Part shown: positions 1 through 9,432 of the stretch, piece by piece
Layout: every line of letters starts with the position of its first letter
How positions within the stretch are numbered: the stretch's first letter is position 1
From: CAZDVQ01 sp964508975
GTDB lineage: Bacteria; Bacteroidota; Bacteroidia; Chitinophagales; Saprospiraceae
Assembly (NCBI GenBank): GCA_964508975.1
Contig: CAZDVQ010000012.1
Coordinates: forward strand, 1-64,000
DNA length: 64,000 nucleotides
Direction: 5' to 3'
The notes under the pieces: generated by a model
Told to the model about the DNA's origin: nothing
Seen by the model: only the letters and a program-made list of their open reading frames with translations
Database searches by the model: none
Translations under genes and position numbers: made by a program

Positions 1-391
1 TATTAGATGCTATTTTAGGTATATTTAAGATAGTAAGCAAGTTGAAGATTACAGACGATATTGAACTTCCCAATGTAAATAGAATCGCATTTGTGTATCT
101 CCAAGGATACTGCCGCAAATCACTGTGGAGAACTAAGAATTTCACCAGTAAGACCGCTGCAAGAGAGCCAGTAAGTAACGTTACATAATTACCAATTTTA
201 TGAGGTAAAAACTGTAATACGGTTGCCCCTAAACCAGTTGCGAGCAATAGGATCATTATAGTATCCGCATCTCTAGTTACCCTCTCAAGGGTAAACCCAT
301 TACAAAAAAAAGGTTCCTTAATCCAAGGCATAGCCATGCCTATGAATAATACAATACCAGTAACCGCAGAAAGGACTTGAATTGGTTTCAT
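1..391 (-). CDS. Multi-pass membrane protein, cut by the window edge
   Basis: An open frame on the minus strand starts at ATG 389-391 (MKPIQVLSAVTG) and runs without a stop off the left edge, giving at least 130 residues. At least three hydrophobic stretches are visible: the N-terminal VLSAVTGIVLFIGMAMPW, a segment around IMILLLATGLGATVLQF, and one around VTLLTGSLAAVLLVKFLVL. This indicates an integral inner-membrane protein. I do not recognise a family and the C-terminus is missing. It lies just downstream of the small lipoprotein gene on the same strand and could be co-transcribed with it. Confidence 0.6.
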   Translation of the reverse strand, partial: MKPIQVLSAVTGIVLFIGMAMPWIKEPFFCNGFTLERVTRDADTIMILLLATGLGATVLQFLPHKIGNYVTLLTGSLAAVLLVKFLVLHSDLRQYPWRYTNAILFTLGSSISSVIFNLLTILNIPKIASN

Positions 392-430
392 TGTTAAGTT
401 TTTTTTATAAATAATTAGGATGAAAATAGT

Positions 431-721
431 CTAGTGGAATATTTGCTTAAGTGTTTCAGGACAAACCTCGTACATCTCTTCCATGACTTTATCATTGAGG
501 ATGTACCGATTGGCATCTGCTGTAATTTGCTTGCCTGCACAGCTTTCAAGATAGATAGCAATATCATGCTTATCCCTGATTTGCCCGGTGGATAACTTTG
601 CTTGAAAACTTCCTGATTCTAGGCATTTACAAGCTTTTTCCGCTTTTCCAGCACACGAATGTAGCAGCGTTGACGCCACAACAAAAGCTGCCAAATAAAT
701 CGAATGTTTGATGAAGTTCAT
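431..721 (-). CDS. Small cysteine-rich lipoprotein, unknown function
   Basis: This 96-residue protein begins with a charged-hydrophobic signal sequence ending in a lipobox (LLHSC, Cys at about residue 23), so it should be lipidated and membrane-anchored. The mature part carries further cysteines in CKCLES, ESCAGK and EVCPET, which could form disulfides in the periplasm. No known domain is recognised. It lies 39 bp upstream of the truncated membrane-protein gene on the same strand and is separated from the response regulator gene by a strong terminator. Confidence 0.6.
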   Translation of the reverse strand: MNFIKHSIYLAAFVVASTLLHSCAGKAEKACKCLESGSFQAKLSTGQIRDKHDIAIYLESCAGKQITADANRYILNDKVMEEMYEVCPETLKQIFH

Positions 722-743
722 ACTTGAAAATTTAAGATAAAAA

Positions 744-777
744 AAGCCGTAACCAGCTTTCTTGCTGGTTACGGCTT
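744..777 (-). terminator. Rho-independent terminator of the kinase/regulator operon
   Basis: A 14-bp perfect stem (AAGCCGTAACCAGC / GCTGGTTACGGCTT) with a 6-nt loop is followed on the minus strand by a run of T. It lies about 65 bp past the stop of the response regulator gene. Confidence 0.85.
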
Positions 778-843
778 CAAAATGCGAGCTTTTTTGTCCT
801 TAAAAATGGCAATCCTCCAAACTGGCCAAAAAGTACACCCAAC

Positions 844-1605
844 TTATGGTTTTGTCATTTTATTCATCAAATCATTTGCGAAAGTTGTACCAACCTCAAG
901 TGTTGTCCCACCCTTGTTCGCATAAGGTCTTAATACAACTTGAGACTCGCTTTTTTGGTAACTCAGTATATAATCTAAGTTCACGGCATGTTTTTTATGT
1001 ATTTGAAATAGGCCTAGCAAAGGGATAAGCGAAGCGAGCGGTAAGTTTTTTTCATTTATTAAAATCTGCTCGTAACGAGGTAAACTCGTATAAATCACCC
1101 GATTTGCGGCATAGACAATTTCATTTTTTTTCAGCCTTATAACCAAGTAATCATTCCGGACCCTTCCTTTAATCACAACAAACTCCTCGCCCCCTTGTAC
1201 GTTTATTACAATTTCTTCTTCTGATTCGTCGGCCGGGCCAATCTGGTTTTGAACGTTAATCAACAATTCACCTTCATTAATTGGCTTGTCGAGGTAGATA
1301 GGCTTAAATATTTTGTTGTCTTTAACCTTTTCATATCTGTAATCATCCCCTGAGCAAACGATAAATTTCGTATTGGGTTGTTGTTGAGAAAATTCGATAC
1401 CTAACCTTAGCCCGTCGAAATTCTTGGCATCCTCTTCGTCAAGTCTTATATCTAGTATAACCAAGTCTGGTTTAAAAGTTATAAAAAGCGTTCTTGCTTC
1501 GTCCTTGTTGCAAGCTACTTCACAAAAATAGCCCTGGTTTTCAAGGAGCGACTTAATGGCCATTCCTTGAAGTACGTGATCTTCAACGATTAATACTTTC
1601 TTCAT
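844..1605 (-). CDS. LytTR-family response regulator
   Basis: This is a two-component response regulator of 253 residues. The N-terminal receiver domain shows the acidic pair at E8/D9 (VLIVEDH), the phosphoacceptor D52 (LVILDIRL) and the conserved lysine K107 (LDKP). The C-terminal half (about 150-250) is a LytTR DNA-binding domain, recognised by the FQIHKKHAVNLDYI stretch. I chose the ATG at 1603-1605 (MKKVLIVEDH) because it places the first beta strand correctly; a TTG 18 bp upstream is the only earlier start. It follows the kinase gene directly and is presumably its phosphorylation target. LytTR regulators are common in Bacteroidota; the target genes are not evident. Confidence 0.88.
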   Translation of the reverse strand: MKKVLIVEDHVLQGMAIKSLLENQGYFCEVACNKDEARTLFITFKPDLVILDIRLDEEDAKNFDGLRLGIEFSQQQPNTKFIVCSGDDYRYEKVKDNKIFKPIYLDKPINEGELLINVQNQIGPADESEEEIVINVQGGEEFVVIKGRVRNDYLVIRLKKNEIVYAANRVIYTSLPRYEQILINEKNLPLASLIPLLGLFQIHKKHAVNLDYILSYQKSESQVVLRPYANKGGTTLEVGTTFANDLMNKMTKP

Positions 1606-1623
1606 AGTAATAGATTTAATCAA

Positions 1624-4600
1624 TTAAATTTTAAAAGTGAACTGAAACAGGAACCCTCTATCTCCTTTGATTGGTTCTAATTTACCAGCCAATTGCTTTA
1701 CAAAAAGCAACATCAAATACATACCGCTAGATTGTTTGCCCAGCATATTAGGGTCTTCATCTAATACCCCTTTGCCATAATCTTGGTATGTAAAAATCAT
1801 TTCCTGCTGGCTTATACGCTTTATCGAAAGCTCCGCTTTTTTAGATTTATCCAATATCTCGTAAGCATGTTTATTTGTATTGGTAATTAACTCATTAATT
1901 ATTTTGCCCAACAAGGAGGCTTTGTTTTGGCTAGCATTAAAGTCATCCACCTCATATTCGATTTCAATACGGCTGTTTTTGGCCATATATTGAACCATGT
2001 TTTCAAGGCTTTCTTTCAAATGCACAACGCCCCCCTGCTTTTCTTGCAAATGTTTATGTATATTACCCAACGCATGTACATGCCCTTGGATATAACCGAG
2101 TGCTGCTTGCGCACCTACATCTGATTTAAATTCGCTTTCTTTCAAAAGGGTTGCTATACTTGAAATTTCTTGCAGGTTATTTTTAACCCTGTGCCTGTAT
2201 TCTTTATAAATGGCTTCAAGTTCTTTCTTTTTCTTTTGAATTCTCAGCCCAAGAGCAATCAAGAGTACAGCAAAAATAGACATAAACATTGCAAAAAACC
2301 TTGCCTCTCTTGCTTTGGAACCAGATACTTTCTTCTCTTCTTCAAGTCTTTTATTTTTCAAACATAATTCTGCCTTTATTTTTTTTTCAGCATCAAGTAA
2401 TTTATTGATTTCCCGATTTACAGAGTCTCGCTCTATAATTGCTTTTTCTTTTTCAACAATTTCAGTCTTACGCTCTTGAATAGCCCTATCCCGTTCGGCA
2501 ATCGCCTTCAAATTTTCTTTTTGTTTGTTTTCCAACTGCAAATTTATATCTTCTATCATATCAATTTTACTACCTAAAAGTGAATATAACTCAGCTCCAA
2601 TAACTCCTTCTTCTGGCATTAATTTTAAATGTTCTCTTAGTTTTTCCACGTCGGTATTATACCTACCGTCATTAAACCACAAGTTAAACATTGTTACCCA
2701 GCTGTCAAGACGCTTGAATGTATCCAAATGGGACAACTCAATGCCATTTTTTTCGGTATTTTGAAAAAAATCAAAATCAGATTTGGCAATAAATTCTGAA
2801 TATTTAAACACTGTCTTATATAGTTCGGCGGACTTAGTAGAGTTGTCCAGTTTATTAAAATCTTTTAAGTGGTACATAAACTTGTCTTTATAGAATAGTC
2901 GTAATATATCTCTGTATATAATACTTCTATTTCGGGCTTCCCCCGATCTATTATTGTAATCTATTTTTAGATCATCCTCTAACGTTCGATTCATAAAATG
3001 ACCATCACGCCAACCATGCAGAACCACATGAGCGACTTCATCAAGACTATGCGATTTAATAAAACTATCAACTGCGCTCAGAAAAAGGATATCTTCTTGT
3101 GGAGAATAACCCGACCCAAATCCAAAAAAGTACTCCTTAAAAAAAGCTAAATCCACAGAATCATTTAATGGATAATTACCTGAATCGATATAATCGAAGA
3201 CATTTGTATTATTATTTTTTGAACCTAAAGTAGACTGACCATTTAACCCAAGAATAATCTGTAGATCCCTTAAATTAGTGGATGGTTTATACAAATTACT
3301 AGAGTGATTACGAAAATAATTAACACGTATTTTTGTATCTAAAAGCCACTCTTTGTAAAGATTCGGAGACCTGAGACTATCCTTTTTATATAGATTGTAT
3401 GAATACCATTTTCTATCGTTATTGACGCTGATGGTATCCCTCAATAAATTTCGCTCACTAGATAAATATATACTAGCCGCAATTGACAAAACCTCATCAA
3501 TTTTCGTTTTTTTATCAGAGCTGAGGCTTATAGAAAGCCTTGAAATTGTTCTATCCCTAATGTCCTTGAGTGAAGCATAATTGCATTCATTCCACTTCGT
3601 CCCCAAGCCATTTGGGAAGAGAACCATTTGCCTAGCCACAATTCGGTCAAGCAATTCCATTATTTTCAAATCAAAACGGTCTAGATTGTGCTGTGTTTGA
3701 TTTACTACTTGACGATCGCTCACTGATTTATACATAGTATCCCGTACTAAATCTTTATTTTTTTTTCGAAAAATAGTGCCTATACTATCCATTTTGATTA
3801 CTGTGCCAATTAAATTCTCAATTTGACTTTCTGGGCTATCATTAGTGTTTATTTGTTCGAACCAGGTATCATCCCAGCCACTAATATAATAGTCAAGAGC
3901 AATCAAAGCATCAGTACACTTATATGTAATTAAATCATTAAATAAACCATGTATATTTTCATAGCTTTCACCTTTTAAAGGACCTACTCCTTTATAACAA
4001 ATAAATTTTTGAATACTAAGCGTGGCTTTTTGACAATCATTCATTTTAGCCGTATCTATCCCATTTAAATACTTGTAGCGATCCATGCCCTGCAAGCATC
4101 TGGAAAATATATAAGACCAGTTTTTATCTATTAGAGCATTACGAATTTTCAAATCGTAATCAACGCAATCTGCATTGTATTTGCTATATAACTCCGAAAT
4201 CAAAGGATTAAAATATAACCAAGACAATCTACTAATATTATAAATAGTATCACGCTCTATTACATCTAATGCTTCATCAATTAAAGATTCAAATTGAACG
4301 CGTTTGGTATAAAAAGATTCTGGCGCTGATCCTTCAATAAAAGCATACATATTTATGAGATGAAAATAAAAATGATTGTTCATGAAATAACTATTATCCT
4401 TTGCGACATCGTCTGCCCATTGAAACAAACTATCAGGGTTTGTGTGAGGCCAAATAAAATTCTCAGCTATTAATCCTGAAAAATTGTCAAGATTACCACT
4501 CGATTTAGCGTCTTGGAACCTACTACTTAACAAGTAAGTATAGTCGTTTGAGTCAATTAGCTTACTACAAATTTCGTCAACAAAATCTAGGTAATATTCT

Positions 4601-5790
4601 ATATAAGATTTGTTCAATTTGTAATTTGAGGATTGATTCACAAGTTCCTTGACCAACCTGTATTCACTCAGCGGGTATTTATCATTTATTGAAAATCCAT
4701 TCATGAATGAGTCTAAGCTCATACTTGTCGTACCTGCAAAATTATTATCACAGCCATAGGAATGTCTAAAGCCTTCGGGGTTATCATATAACTCCCTATA
4801 TTGTTTATAGAACTTGCTATAAAAGGAGTTTAAATAACGGTCAATCGTTTGTCCATAATCCATTGGATTAGAGTATTGTAGTGATACATTCTTAAAAAAA
4901 ATACCTAATGACTTCCTAGCATAGAAAAGTGAAGAATCTATATCTAAAGAAAAATATTCTTCAGACATGAGTCTATACGTTTTAGCAAGCCAGTAATAAT
5001 TATTGCTTTCTACGAAATATGGTATAGCTGATTTTAGGAATTCCAATCTTTCACAACTATCCAGAGAGTAGCCATACTCAGTTAGCAATATTCTGCCATA
5101 TATTTCTTGAAATCTGGTAAGGTTACTTTTTTTCTTACGAGAATTCATCTCAGTAGAGATTCGTTCTTTAAATGAATACAAAAGGTTCTCTGGGAACTGC
5201 CTTCCCTCCAATCTAAAAAATGCCTCAATCTCCCAATATAAATTATTTCGTAATTTAGCTTCATCGTATAGTTCCTTCAATGCTTCTTCACTCAGTGCAT
5301 AGTTACCAGTATTTTGACCTAACTTCCACTTGTCCATATATATAACGAAAATACTTTCTGTCGGATCTTTTTTTAGCTCATTAATAAGTAGGTTGGTATA
5401 TTTTAGTGCCACTTCAGTATTTTTATACCAATAATAGTATTGAAAAGCCTCATAAACCTTCACCTTTGATTTATAGTCTTTGCCCGATTCTACAAGAGTA
5501 AGCGCTTTGTGCAAATGGGGTAAAATTGCAATCGAATCACGGTCGTTCATCGCCATATAGTATTGCCCAATACTCAAACTGATGGCATAGTCTTTATTGT
5601 ATGGCTTCGTATTTATGAAAGCCATTGCCTGCTGCTCCCACTGCTTCAAATATAATGACGCAGCAGCCGTATCTTTTTGGCCAACAGCCTCATCATACGA
5701 ATTTTGAGCATCTAACAGCTTGCTTTTTTTTTGTGCCTGTAAGCTACCAAACGCTAATACAAAGCTTAGTAATAATAGTACCAGTCGCAT
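1624..5790 (-). CDS. Very large sensor histidine kinase (HisKA_2/HATPase)
   Basis: A 1388-residue sensor kinase. It starts with a signal peptide (MRLVLLLLSFVLAFGSLQAQ), followed by about 1050 mostly helical residues with TPR-like character, a coiled coil rich in E/K/R (about 1075-1160), one transmembrane helix (FFAMFMSIFAVLLIALGL, about 1165-1183), and a cytoplasmic kinase core. The phosphoacceptor His is in YRHRVKNNLQE (about H1200), typical of HisKA_2 kinases. The ATP-binding domain shows NELITNTNKHA and DYGKG. I preferred the ATG at 5788-5790, which begins the signal peptide, over an ATG-less 51-residue extension. It ends 18 bp before the LytTR regulator start. The periplasmic part is unusually long and I recognise no ligand-binding domain. 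Confidence 0.85.
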   Translation of the reverse strand: MRLVLLLLSFVLAFGSLQAQKKSKLLDAQNSYDEAVGQKDTAAASLYLKQWEQQAMAFINTKPYNKDYAISLSIGQYYMAMNDRDSIAILPHLHKALTLVESGKDYKSKVKVYEAFQYYYWYKNTEVALKYTNLLINELKKDPTESIFVIYMDKWKLGQNTGNYALSEEALKELYDEAKLRNNLYWEIEAFFRLEGRQFPENLLYSFKERISTEMNSRKKKSNLTRFQEIYGRILLTEYGYSLDSCERLEFLKSAIPYFVESNNYYWLAKTYRLMSEEYFSLDIDSSLFYARKSLGIFFKNVSLQYSNPMDYGQTIDRYLNSFYSKFYKQYRELYDNPEGFRHSYGCDNNFAGTTSMSLDSFMNGFSINDKYPLSEYRLVKELVNQSSNYKLNKSYIEYYLDFVDEICSKLIDSNDYTYLLSSRFQDAKSSGNLDNFSGLIAENFIWPHTNPDSLFQWADDVAKDNSYFMNNHFYFHLINMYAFIEGSAPESFYTKRVQFESLIDEALDVIERDTIYNISRLSWLYFNPLISELYSKYNADCVDYDLKIRNALIDKNWSYIFSRCLQGMDRYKYLNGIDTAKMNDCQKATLSIQKFICYKGVGPLKGESYENIHGLFNDLITYKCTDALIALDYYISGWDDTWFEQINTNDSPESQIENLIGTVIKMDSIGTIFRKKNKDLVRDTMYKSVSDRQVVNQTQHNLDRFDLKIMELLDRIVARQMVLFPNGLGTKWNECNYASLKDIRDRTISRLSISLSSDKKTKIDEVLSIAASIYLSSERNLLRDTISVNNDRKWYSYNLYKKDSLRSPNLYKEWLLDTKIRVNYFRNHSSNLYKPSTNLRDLQIILGLNGQSTLGSKNNNTNVFDYIDSGNYPLNDSVDLAFFKEYFFGFGSGYSPQEDILFLSAVDSFIKSHSLDEVAHVVLHGWRDGHFMNRTLEDDLKIDYNNRSGEARNRSIIYRDILRLFYKDKFMYHLKDFNKLDNSTKSAELYKTVFKYSEFIAKSDFDFFQNTEKNGIELSHLDTFKRLDSWVTMFNLWFNDGRYNTDVEKLREHLKLMPEEGVIGAELYSLLGSKIDMIEDINLQLENKQKENLKAIAERDRAIQERKTEIVEKEKAIIERDSVNREINKLLDAEKKIKAELCLKNKRLEEEKKVSGSKAREARFFAMFMSIFAVLLIALGLRIQKKKKELEAIYKEYRHRVKNNLQEISSIATLLKESEFKSDVGAQAALGYIQGHVHALGNIHKHLQEKQGGVVHLKESLENMVQYMAKNSRIEIEYEVDDFNASQNKASLLGKIINELITNTNKHAYEILDKSKKAELSIKRISQQEMIFTYQDYGKGVLDEDPNMLGKQSSGMYLMLLFVKQLAGKLEPIKGDRGFLFQFTFKI

Positions 5791-6060
5791 AAATTGCAGT
5801 TTTAGTGTTATATAAGCACAAGGCGAATAAGCCACAAATTTACAAAAACAAGCATACAATAACCAAAATGGCACACTAAACCAAGTAATAAATCCGTCCA
5901 ACACCATAAAAAATCTAAATTTAAATAGCACACCTACGATCAAGGCAGCAGTTACTCAGCGGGAGGGGGCAGAGCTGATCTGTTCCGGTGCACAAACTAT
6001 TGTGTGGCGTTAGCTTTGTGAATATATTCAAACATAAAGTGTTCCAAACCCAAAGTCTTT
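5791..6060. other. Intergenic region upstream of the kinase gene
   Basis: This is non-coding sequence between the kinase start and the hairpin cluster at 6061. I see no RNA gene and no convincing promoter motif here. Confidence 0.5.
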
Positions 6061-6084
6061 AGACGCACAATCGTGCATCTCTAC
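6061..6084. repeat. REP-like hairpin related to the RAYT palindromes
   Basis: AGACGCACAATCGTGCATCT followed by CTAC is an imperfect palindrome. Its flanks (AGAC...TCTCTAC) match those of the RAYT-linked palindromes at 29240-29458, while the core differs. Confidence 0.55.
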
Positions 6085-6112
6085 GATAAACTCTGCTTGG
6101 CCACTTGGTTTT

Positions 6113-6218
6113 GCGCTAGGCATGCGAAGGGCAGCGCCGCAGGCGCTGGTGCGGAGCACGGAGCGTAGCGAACCCCGTAGCACGCCGGCGACGCAACGCG
6201 GCGCAGCGCCCAAAAAAA
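6113..6218 (+). repeat. GC-rich hairpin island 1 (core type A)
   Basis: Left end GCGCTAGG, hairpins AGCGCC-GCA-GGCGCT and GTGC-GGA-GCAC, core GGAGCGTAGCGAACCCCGTAG, right end CGCCCAAAAAAA. The right end abuts the TGA stop of the UbiA-like gene. Small open frames here are by-products of the GC-rich repeat. Confidence 0.8.
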
Positions 6219-7052
6219 TCAACCTAAACACAACAAAACACCTTGCAATAATATCAAGCCATCTAAATAGCCTACGTGGTAATACGGGCTCTGGCGCAAT
6301 GGCCGGTACCCAAGCAGGGCAAAACTGAGGCCATAGGCCATCAACAATACTAAGCTTTCTGCATAACCTGGGAATACATACAACATGTTCAACATACTGA
6401 TAAATAGGGCAATATACGTGACGTACATGGTATTTTTCGTGCCCAACAACATGGGAATTGTGCGAAGGCCCTGCCTAGCATCATCGCTTAAATCGCGTAC
6501 ATCAAAGGGTAAAATCAAGGCAAAAAAGAACAAGAAACGGCCTAAAAGTAGACCTATGGCCTGTGTTTGATTCCAATTTGTTGTCTGGATAAGGGGTATC
6601 CAAGTGGTAACGAGTGTCCAAACCAGTGCCACGACAAATATTTTGAGGTATGGCAATCGCCTAAAATCAAGCTTGAGCCGAGGCCACAATACTTGTCCGC
6701 TAGCATAAAACAAGGTGATGCCAGCCAAAGGCATTATAGCACATAAAGTACTGGTATCCAATTGAATAAGGCAATATAAAAGCCCTATACCAGTAGCCAA
6801 CATGAATCCGTAAAAAAGCAACGGACGCCCATGTAGCCAAAGGAGTTCGGGTTGGATGGCCCATTGCGCCTCGTACTTGATGCGCCTAAAACGATGAAAA
6901 TTATACTCGAGCAGGGTAGCAAAAAACACTACGCCGAGGTAGGCGTTCCAATGCAAGCCCTCCCCTAGCCCATGGTAAGTGCCCAGGCATAAAAAAGTAG
7001 CCGCCAAGGCAATCCATATCTTGCTATCAACCAGGAAGCGAAGTACTACCAT
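6219..7052 (-). CDS. UbiA-like integral membrane protein
   Basis: A 277-residue protein with about seven to nine hydrophobic segments. The motif DVRDLSDD (around residues 188-195) resembles the second aspartate-rich motif of UbiA-family prenyltransferases, but the first NDxxD-type motif expected near the N-terminus is not visible (the equivalent stretch reads LEYNFHRFRRIKYE). It may be a divergent or catalytically altered family member. Its start codon overlaps the stop of the upstream reductase-like gene by 7 bp (ATGGTAG), suggesting translational coupling and a shared lipid or isoprenoid role. Its TGA stop lies directly against a hairpin island. Confidence 0.6.
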   Translation of the reverse strand: MVVLRFLVDSKIWIALAATFLCLGTYHGLGEGLHWNAYLGVVFFATLLEYNFHRFRRIKYEAQWAIQPELLWLHGRPLLFYGFMLATGIGLLYCLIQLDTSTLCAIMPLAGITLFYASGQVLWPRLKLDFRRLPYLKIFVVALVWTLVTTWIPLIQTTNWNQTQAIGLLLGRFLFFFALILPFDVRDLSDDARQGLRTIPMLLGTKNTMYVTYIALFISMLNMLYVFPGYAESLVLLMAYGLSFALLGYRPLRQSPYYHVGYLDGLILLQGVLLCLG

Positions 7053-7786
7053 AGGAAGGGAATCACGGCCTTGCGCTGGGCGGGGTACTCAGGGAACTTA
7101 TCGCGGTACCAACGGTGGTGGCTCAAAGCCCGAGGGAGTAAATTAGCAGCCGTCCAAATGGCAAAGGAAAGCGCTGGTACCGACCAGCACAAGAGTGCGT
7201 AACCGCACCACTCGAGTATTTCGCCAAAGTGGTTAGGGCAGGAAATATAGTTAAACAAGCCGCCCTGCGGGATTTTATACCCCGTCTCGCCTGGTTTGCG
7301 TAGGTTAATTAGGGTAGAATCTGCCCAGAAGTTGATGCCAAAACCCAGTATGAAAAGCGCTAAACCCAAGATAAACCGCGGGTCATAGAACCAGACATCG
7401 GTATAAGTACAAGCGTAGGAAACAAAATACCCGAGGATGGAAGCGTTGACCAAGTTAAACAGGATAGCCGACAATACAATGACCAGGGGCATATCTTTGC
7501 CTTTGGTGCGCAGGCGGAAGGGAAAAATCAAGCTGCGGTAGATATAATGCCCCATGTAGAGCAAATAAAAGAACCACTGCACGTTGCTTTTATCGGCAGG
7601 GTTGATGAAAAACCAGGTCGTCATGACAATCCATGCAGGCGATTCCATGATAATCCAGCCGATATGGTTGGGCAAAGTGATGCCCCAACCTGCTTTTGTA
7701 TGCCGGCCATAGGGTGCCGTGATGCGCAAAAGCAGCGGAAAAATTACGAGGGCTACGAGGAGCCAGAGGAGGATAAGGGTATTCAT
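7046..7786 (-). CDS. Steroid 5-alpha-reductase-like (DUF1295 type) membrane protein
   Basis: A 246-residue membrane protein with about six hydrophobic helices. The C-terminal stretch YKIPQGGLFNYISCPNH followed by FGEILEW is the hallmark of the 3-oxo-5-alpha-steroid 4-dehydrogenase C-terminal domain, which uses NAD(P)H to reduce enone lipids. The C-terminal PRALSHHRWYRDKFPEYP also fits that family. The bacterial substrate is unknown. It is the first gene of a two-gene unit with the overlapping UbiA-like gene and lies about 80 bp past the ftsZ stop, beyond a terminator, on the same strand. Confidence 0.75.
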   Translation of the reverse strand: MNTLILLWLLVALVIFPLLLRITAPYGRHTKAGWGITLPNHIGWIIMESPAWIVMTTWFFINPADKSNVQWFFYLLYMGHYIYRSLIFPFRLRTKGKDMPLVIVLSAILFNLVNASILGYFVSYACTYTDVWFYDPRFILGLALFILGFGINFWADSTLINLRKPGETGYKIPQGGLFNYISCPNHFGEILEWCGYALLCWSVPALSFAIWTAANLLPRALSHHRWYRDKFPEYPAQRKAVIPFLW

Positions 7787-7811
7787 TTTACAAAGGTAAA
7801 CAAAAAAGAAA

Positions 7812-7833
7812 AGGAGCCCCCGAAAGAGCTCCT
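7812..7833 (-). terminator. Terminator after ftsZ
   Basis: AGGAGC / GCTCCT stem with a 10-nt loop followed on the minus strand by TTTTCTTTTTTG. It closes the dcw cluster. Confidence 0.65.
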
Positions 7834-7867
7834 AATCCATCAAAAACCAGCATAAGTCTTCGCCTTC

Positions 7868-9400
7868 TTAATCCACGTTATCGTGGAGGAAGGAATTATT
7901 CTCGTTGAACTCCGGTTCATCCTCGTCGTTGCTAACGGTCCAGCGAGAGAGGTTTGAATCAGATGAATGTGGAACATCATCCAATCGAACTTGTTTACGG
8001 AGGTAAGCAGGTTCATTCTCTAGCTCGTTAACGGTACTAGGGTTGTTGAGCGTGGTGCTCAAGTCGCGGAGTGTCGTTTTACGGTTCGTATTCACCACTT
8101 GGCGTTGTGGTTGTTGGTCTTCTTCTTCCTGGATATAAGGCTCGCCTTTATCGTGGAAGTGTTTAACCGTTTCTTTAGCCGATGAAAGCGGCGTTTCAAA
8201 CTCGAAGGTCAAGGGTTGGTTCACCTGGGCCTTATTGTTGAAATCATAAGGCGAGTTCGTATTCTTTTTAGGGGCCGTATTCACCTCATCGTCTAGGGAT
8301 ACCTTACGCACTGGTGGTTCCTCACGCAGGGTGCGCACGGGTGGCACCTCGCGGTCTTGGTTGTAATTTTGCTGTTGTTCTTGGCGATAAACAGGCTCGT
8401 TGTGTTGCGGAGCTTTTGACTTCGACTCAACGAGGCGTTGTTTGCGACCCGTTTCAAAACCGGTTGCGATAACGGTTACCGAGAGCTTGTCGCCCAAGGT
8501 ATCATCGTAGCAGTTACCCCAGATGATATCCGTACCGTCGCCAGCAGCGGTTTCGAGGTACTCGGTAATCACGTTCACCTCGTCCATGGTCACCTCTTGT
8601 TTACCAGAGGTAATGTTCAAGAGAATGTGTTTAGCACCGGTGATATCGTTATCTTCGAGTAATGGCGAGTTCAATGCCGATTCAATCGCGCGTTTAGCAC
8701 GGTCGGGGCCTTCCATAGAGGCCGTACCCATCACGGCTACGCCAGAACCACGCATAACGGTGTTCACGTCTTCAAAGTCGACGTTCACATAACCCGGGAT
8801 GGTGATAATCTCGGCAATACCCTTGGCAGCAACCGTCAACACGTCGTCGGCATTAGCAAAAGCTTGGCTCATGCTCAAGTTGCCATAGATGTGGCGAAGT
8901 TTATCGTTAGAGATAACCACGATGGTATCAACGTTCTTTTTCAGCTCTTCCAAACCTTCCATGGCTTGCTCAATACGGCGCTTACCTTCAAAGGTGAAAG
9001 GGATAGTAACGATGGCTACCGTTAGGATATCGAGTTCTTGTGCAGCCTTGGCTAGTACAGGAGCAGCACCGGTACCGGTACCACCACCCATGCCAGCGGT
9101 GATGAACAACATCTTGGCATCCTTGATAAACTCTTTAAGCTCTTCGATCGACTCTACGCAAGCTTCTTTACCTACTTGTGGTTTAGAACCGGCGCCACGG
9201 CCTTCGGTCAAGTCAGGACCAAGTTGAATTTTAACGGGTACTGGACTGATATCTAGAGCCTGGTGGTCTGTATTGCACACCGCAAAGTCAACACCAACGA
9301 TGCCTTGCTTGTACATGTGATTGACCGCATTGCTACCACCGCCCCCGACACCGAGGACCTTGATGATGGAGCTATACGTTTTTTTATTTACTGGATTCAT
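7868..9400 (-). CDS. ftsZ: Cell division protein FtsZ
   Basis: FtsZ is the tubulin-like GTPase that forms the cytokinetic ring. The tubulin signature GGGTGTG is at about residues 105-111, and an early glycine-rich GVGGGGSNAV loop is at about 17-26. At 510 residues it is longer than the roughly 380-residue core. The extra sequence is a Q/E/N-rich, probably disordered C-terminal linker (from about residue 330), ending in an acidic tail (NNSFLHDNVD) where a conserved partner-binding peptide would be expected. Long linkers are usual in Bacteroidota FtsZ. It is the last gene of the dcw cluster, 32 bp after ftsA. Confidence 0.97.
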   Translation of the reverse strand: MNPVNKKTYSSIIKVLGVGGGGSNAVNHMYKQGIVGVDFAVCNTDHQALDISPVPVKIQLGPDLTEGRGAGSKPQVGKEACVESIEELKEFIKDAKMLFITAGMGGGTGTGAAPVLAKAAQELDILTVAIVTIPFTFEGKRRIEQAMEGLEELKKNVDTIVVISNDKLRHIYGNLSMSQAFANADDVLTVAAKGIAEIITIPGYVNVDFEDVNTVMRGSGVAVMGTASMEGPDRAKRAIESALNSPLLEDNDITGAKHILLNITSGKQEVTMDEVNVITEYLETAAGDGTDIIWGNCYDDTLGDKLSVTVIATGFETGRKQRLVESKSKAPQHNEPVYRQEQQQNYNQDREVPPVRTLREEPPVRKVSLDDEVNTAPKKNTNSPYDFNNKAQVNQPLTFEFETPLSSAKETVKHFHDKGEPYIQEEEDQQPQRQVVNTNRKTTLRDLSTTLNNPSTVNELENEPAYLRKQVRLDDVPHSSDSNLSRWTVSNDEDEPEFNENNSFLHDNVD

Positions 9401-9432
9401 ATAAATACTGGTTTTGGGGAATCAATAGAGGG

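Noticed and set aside
5791..5943. A 51-residue N-terminal extension of the large kinase
   Set aside because: It would put unrelated hydrophobic sequence in front of a good signal peptide starting at ATG 5790.
6028..6231. Short Arg/Ala/Gly-rich open frames inside the islands (also near 24591, 28995, 43445, 51147, 54346, 61131, 62504)
   Set aside because: They occur in several frames and both strands of the same GC-rich repeat, look alike only because the repeat is alike, and have no start context. They are by-products of the islands.
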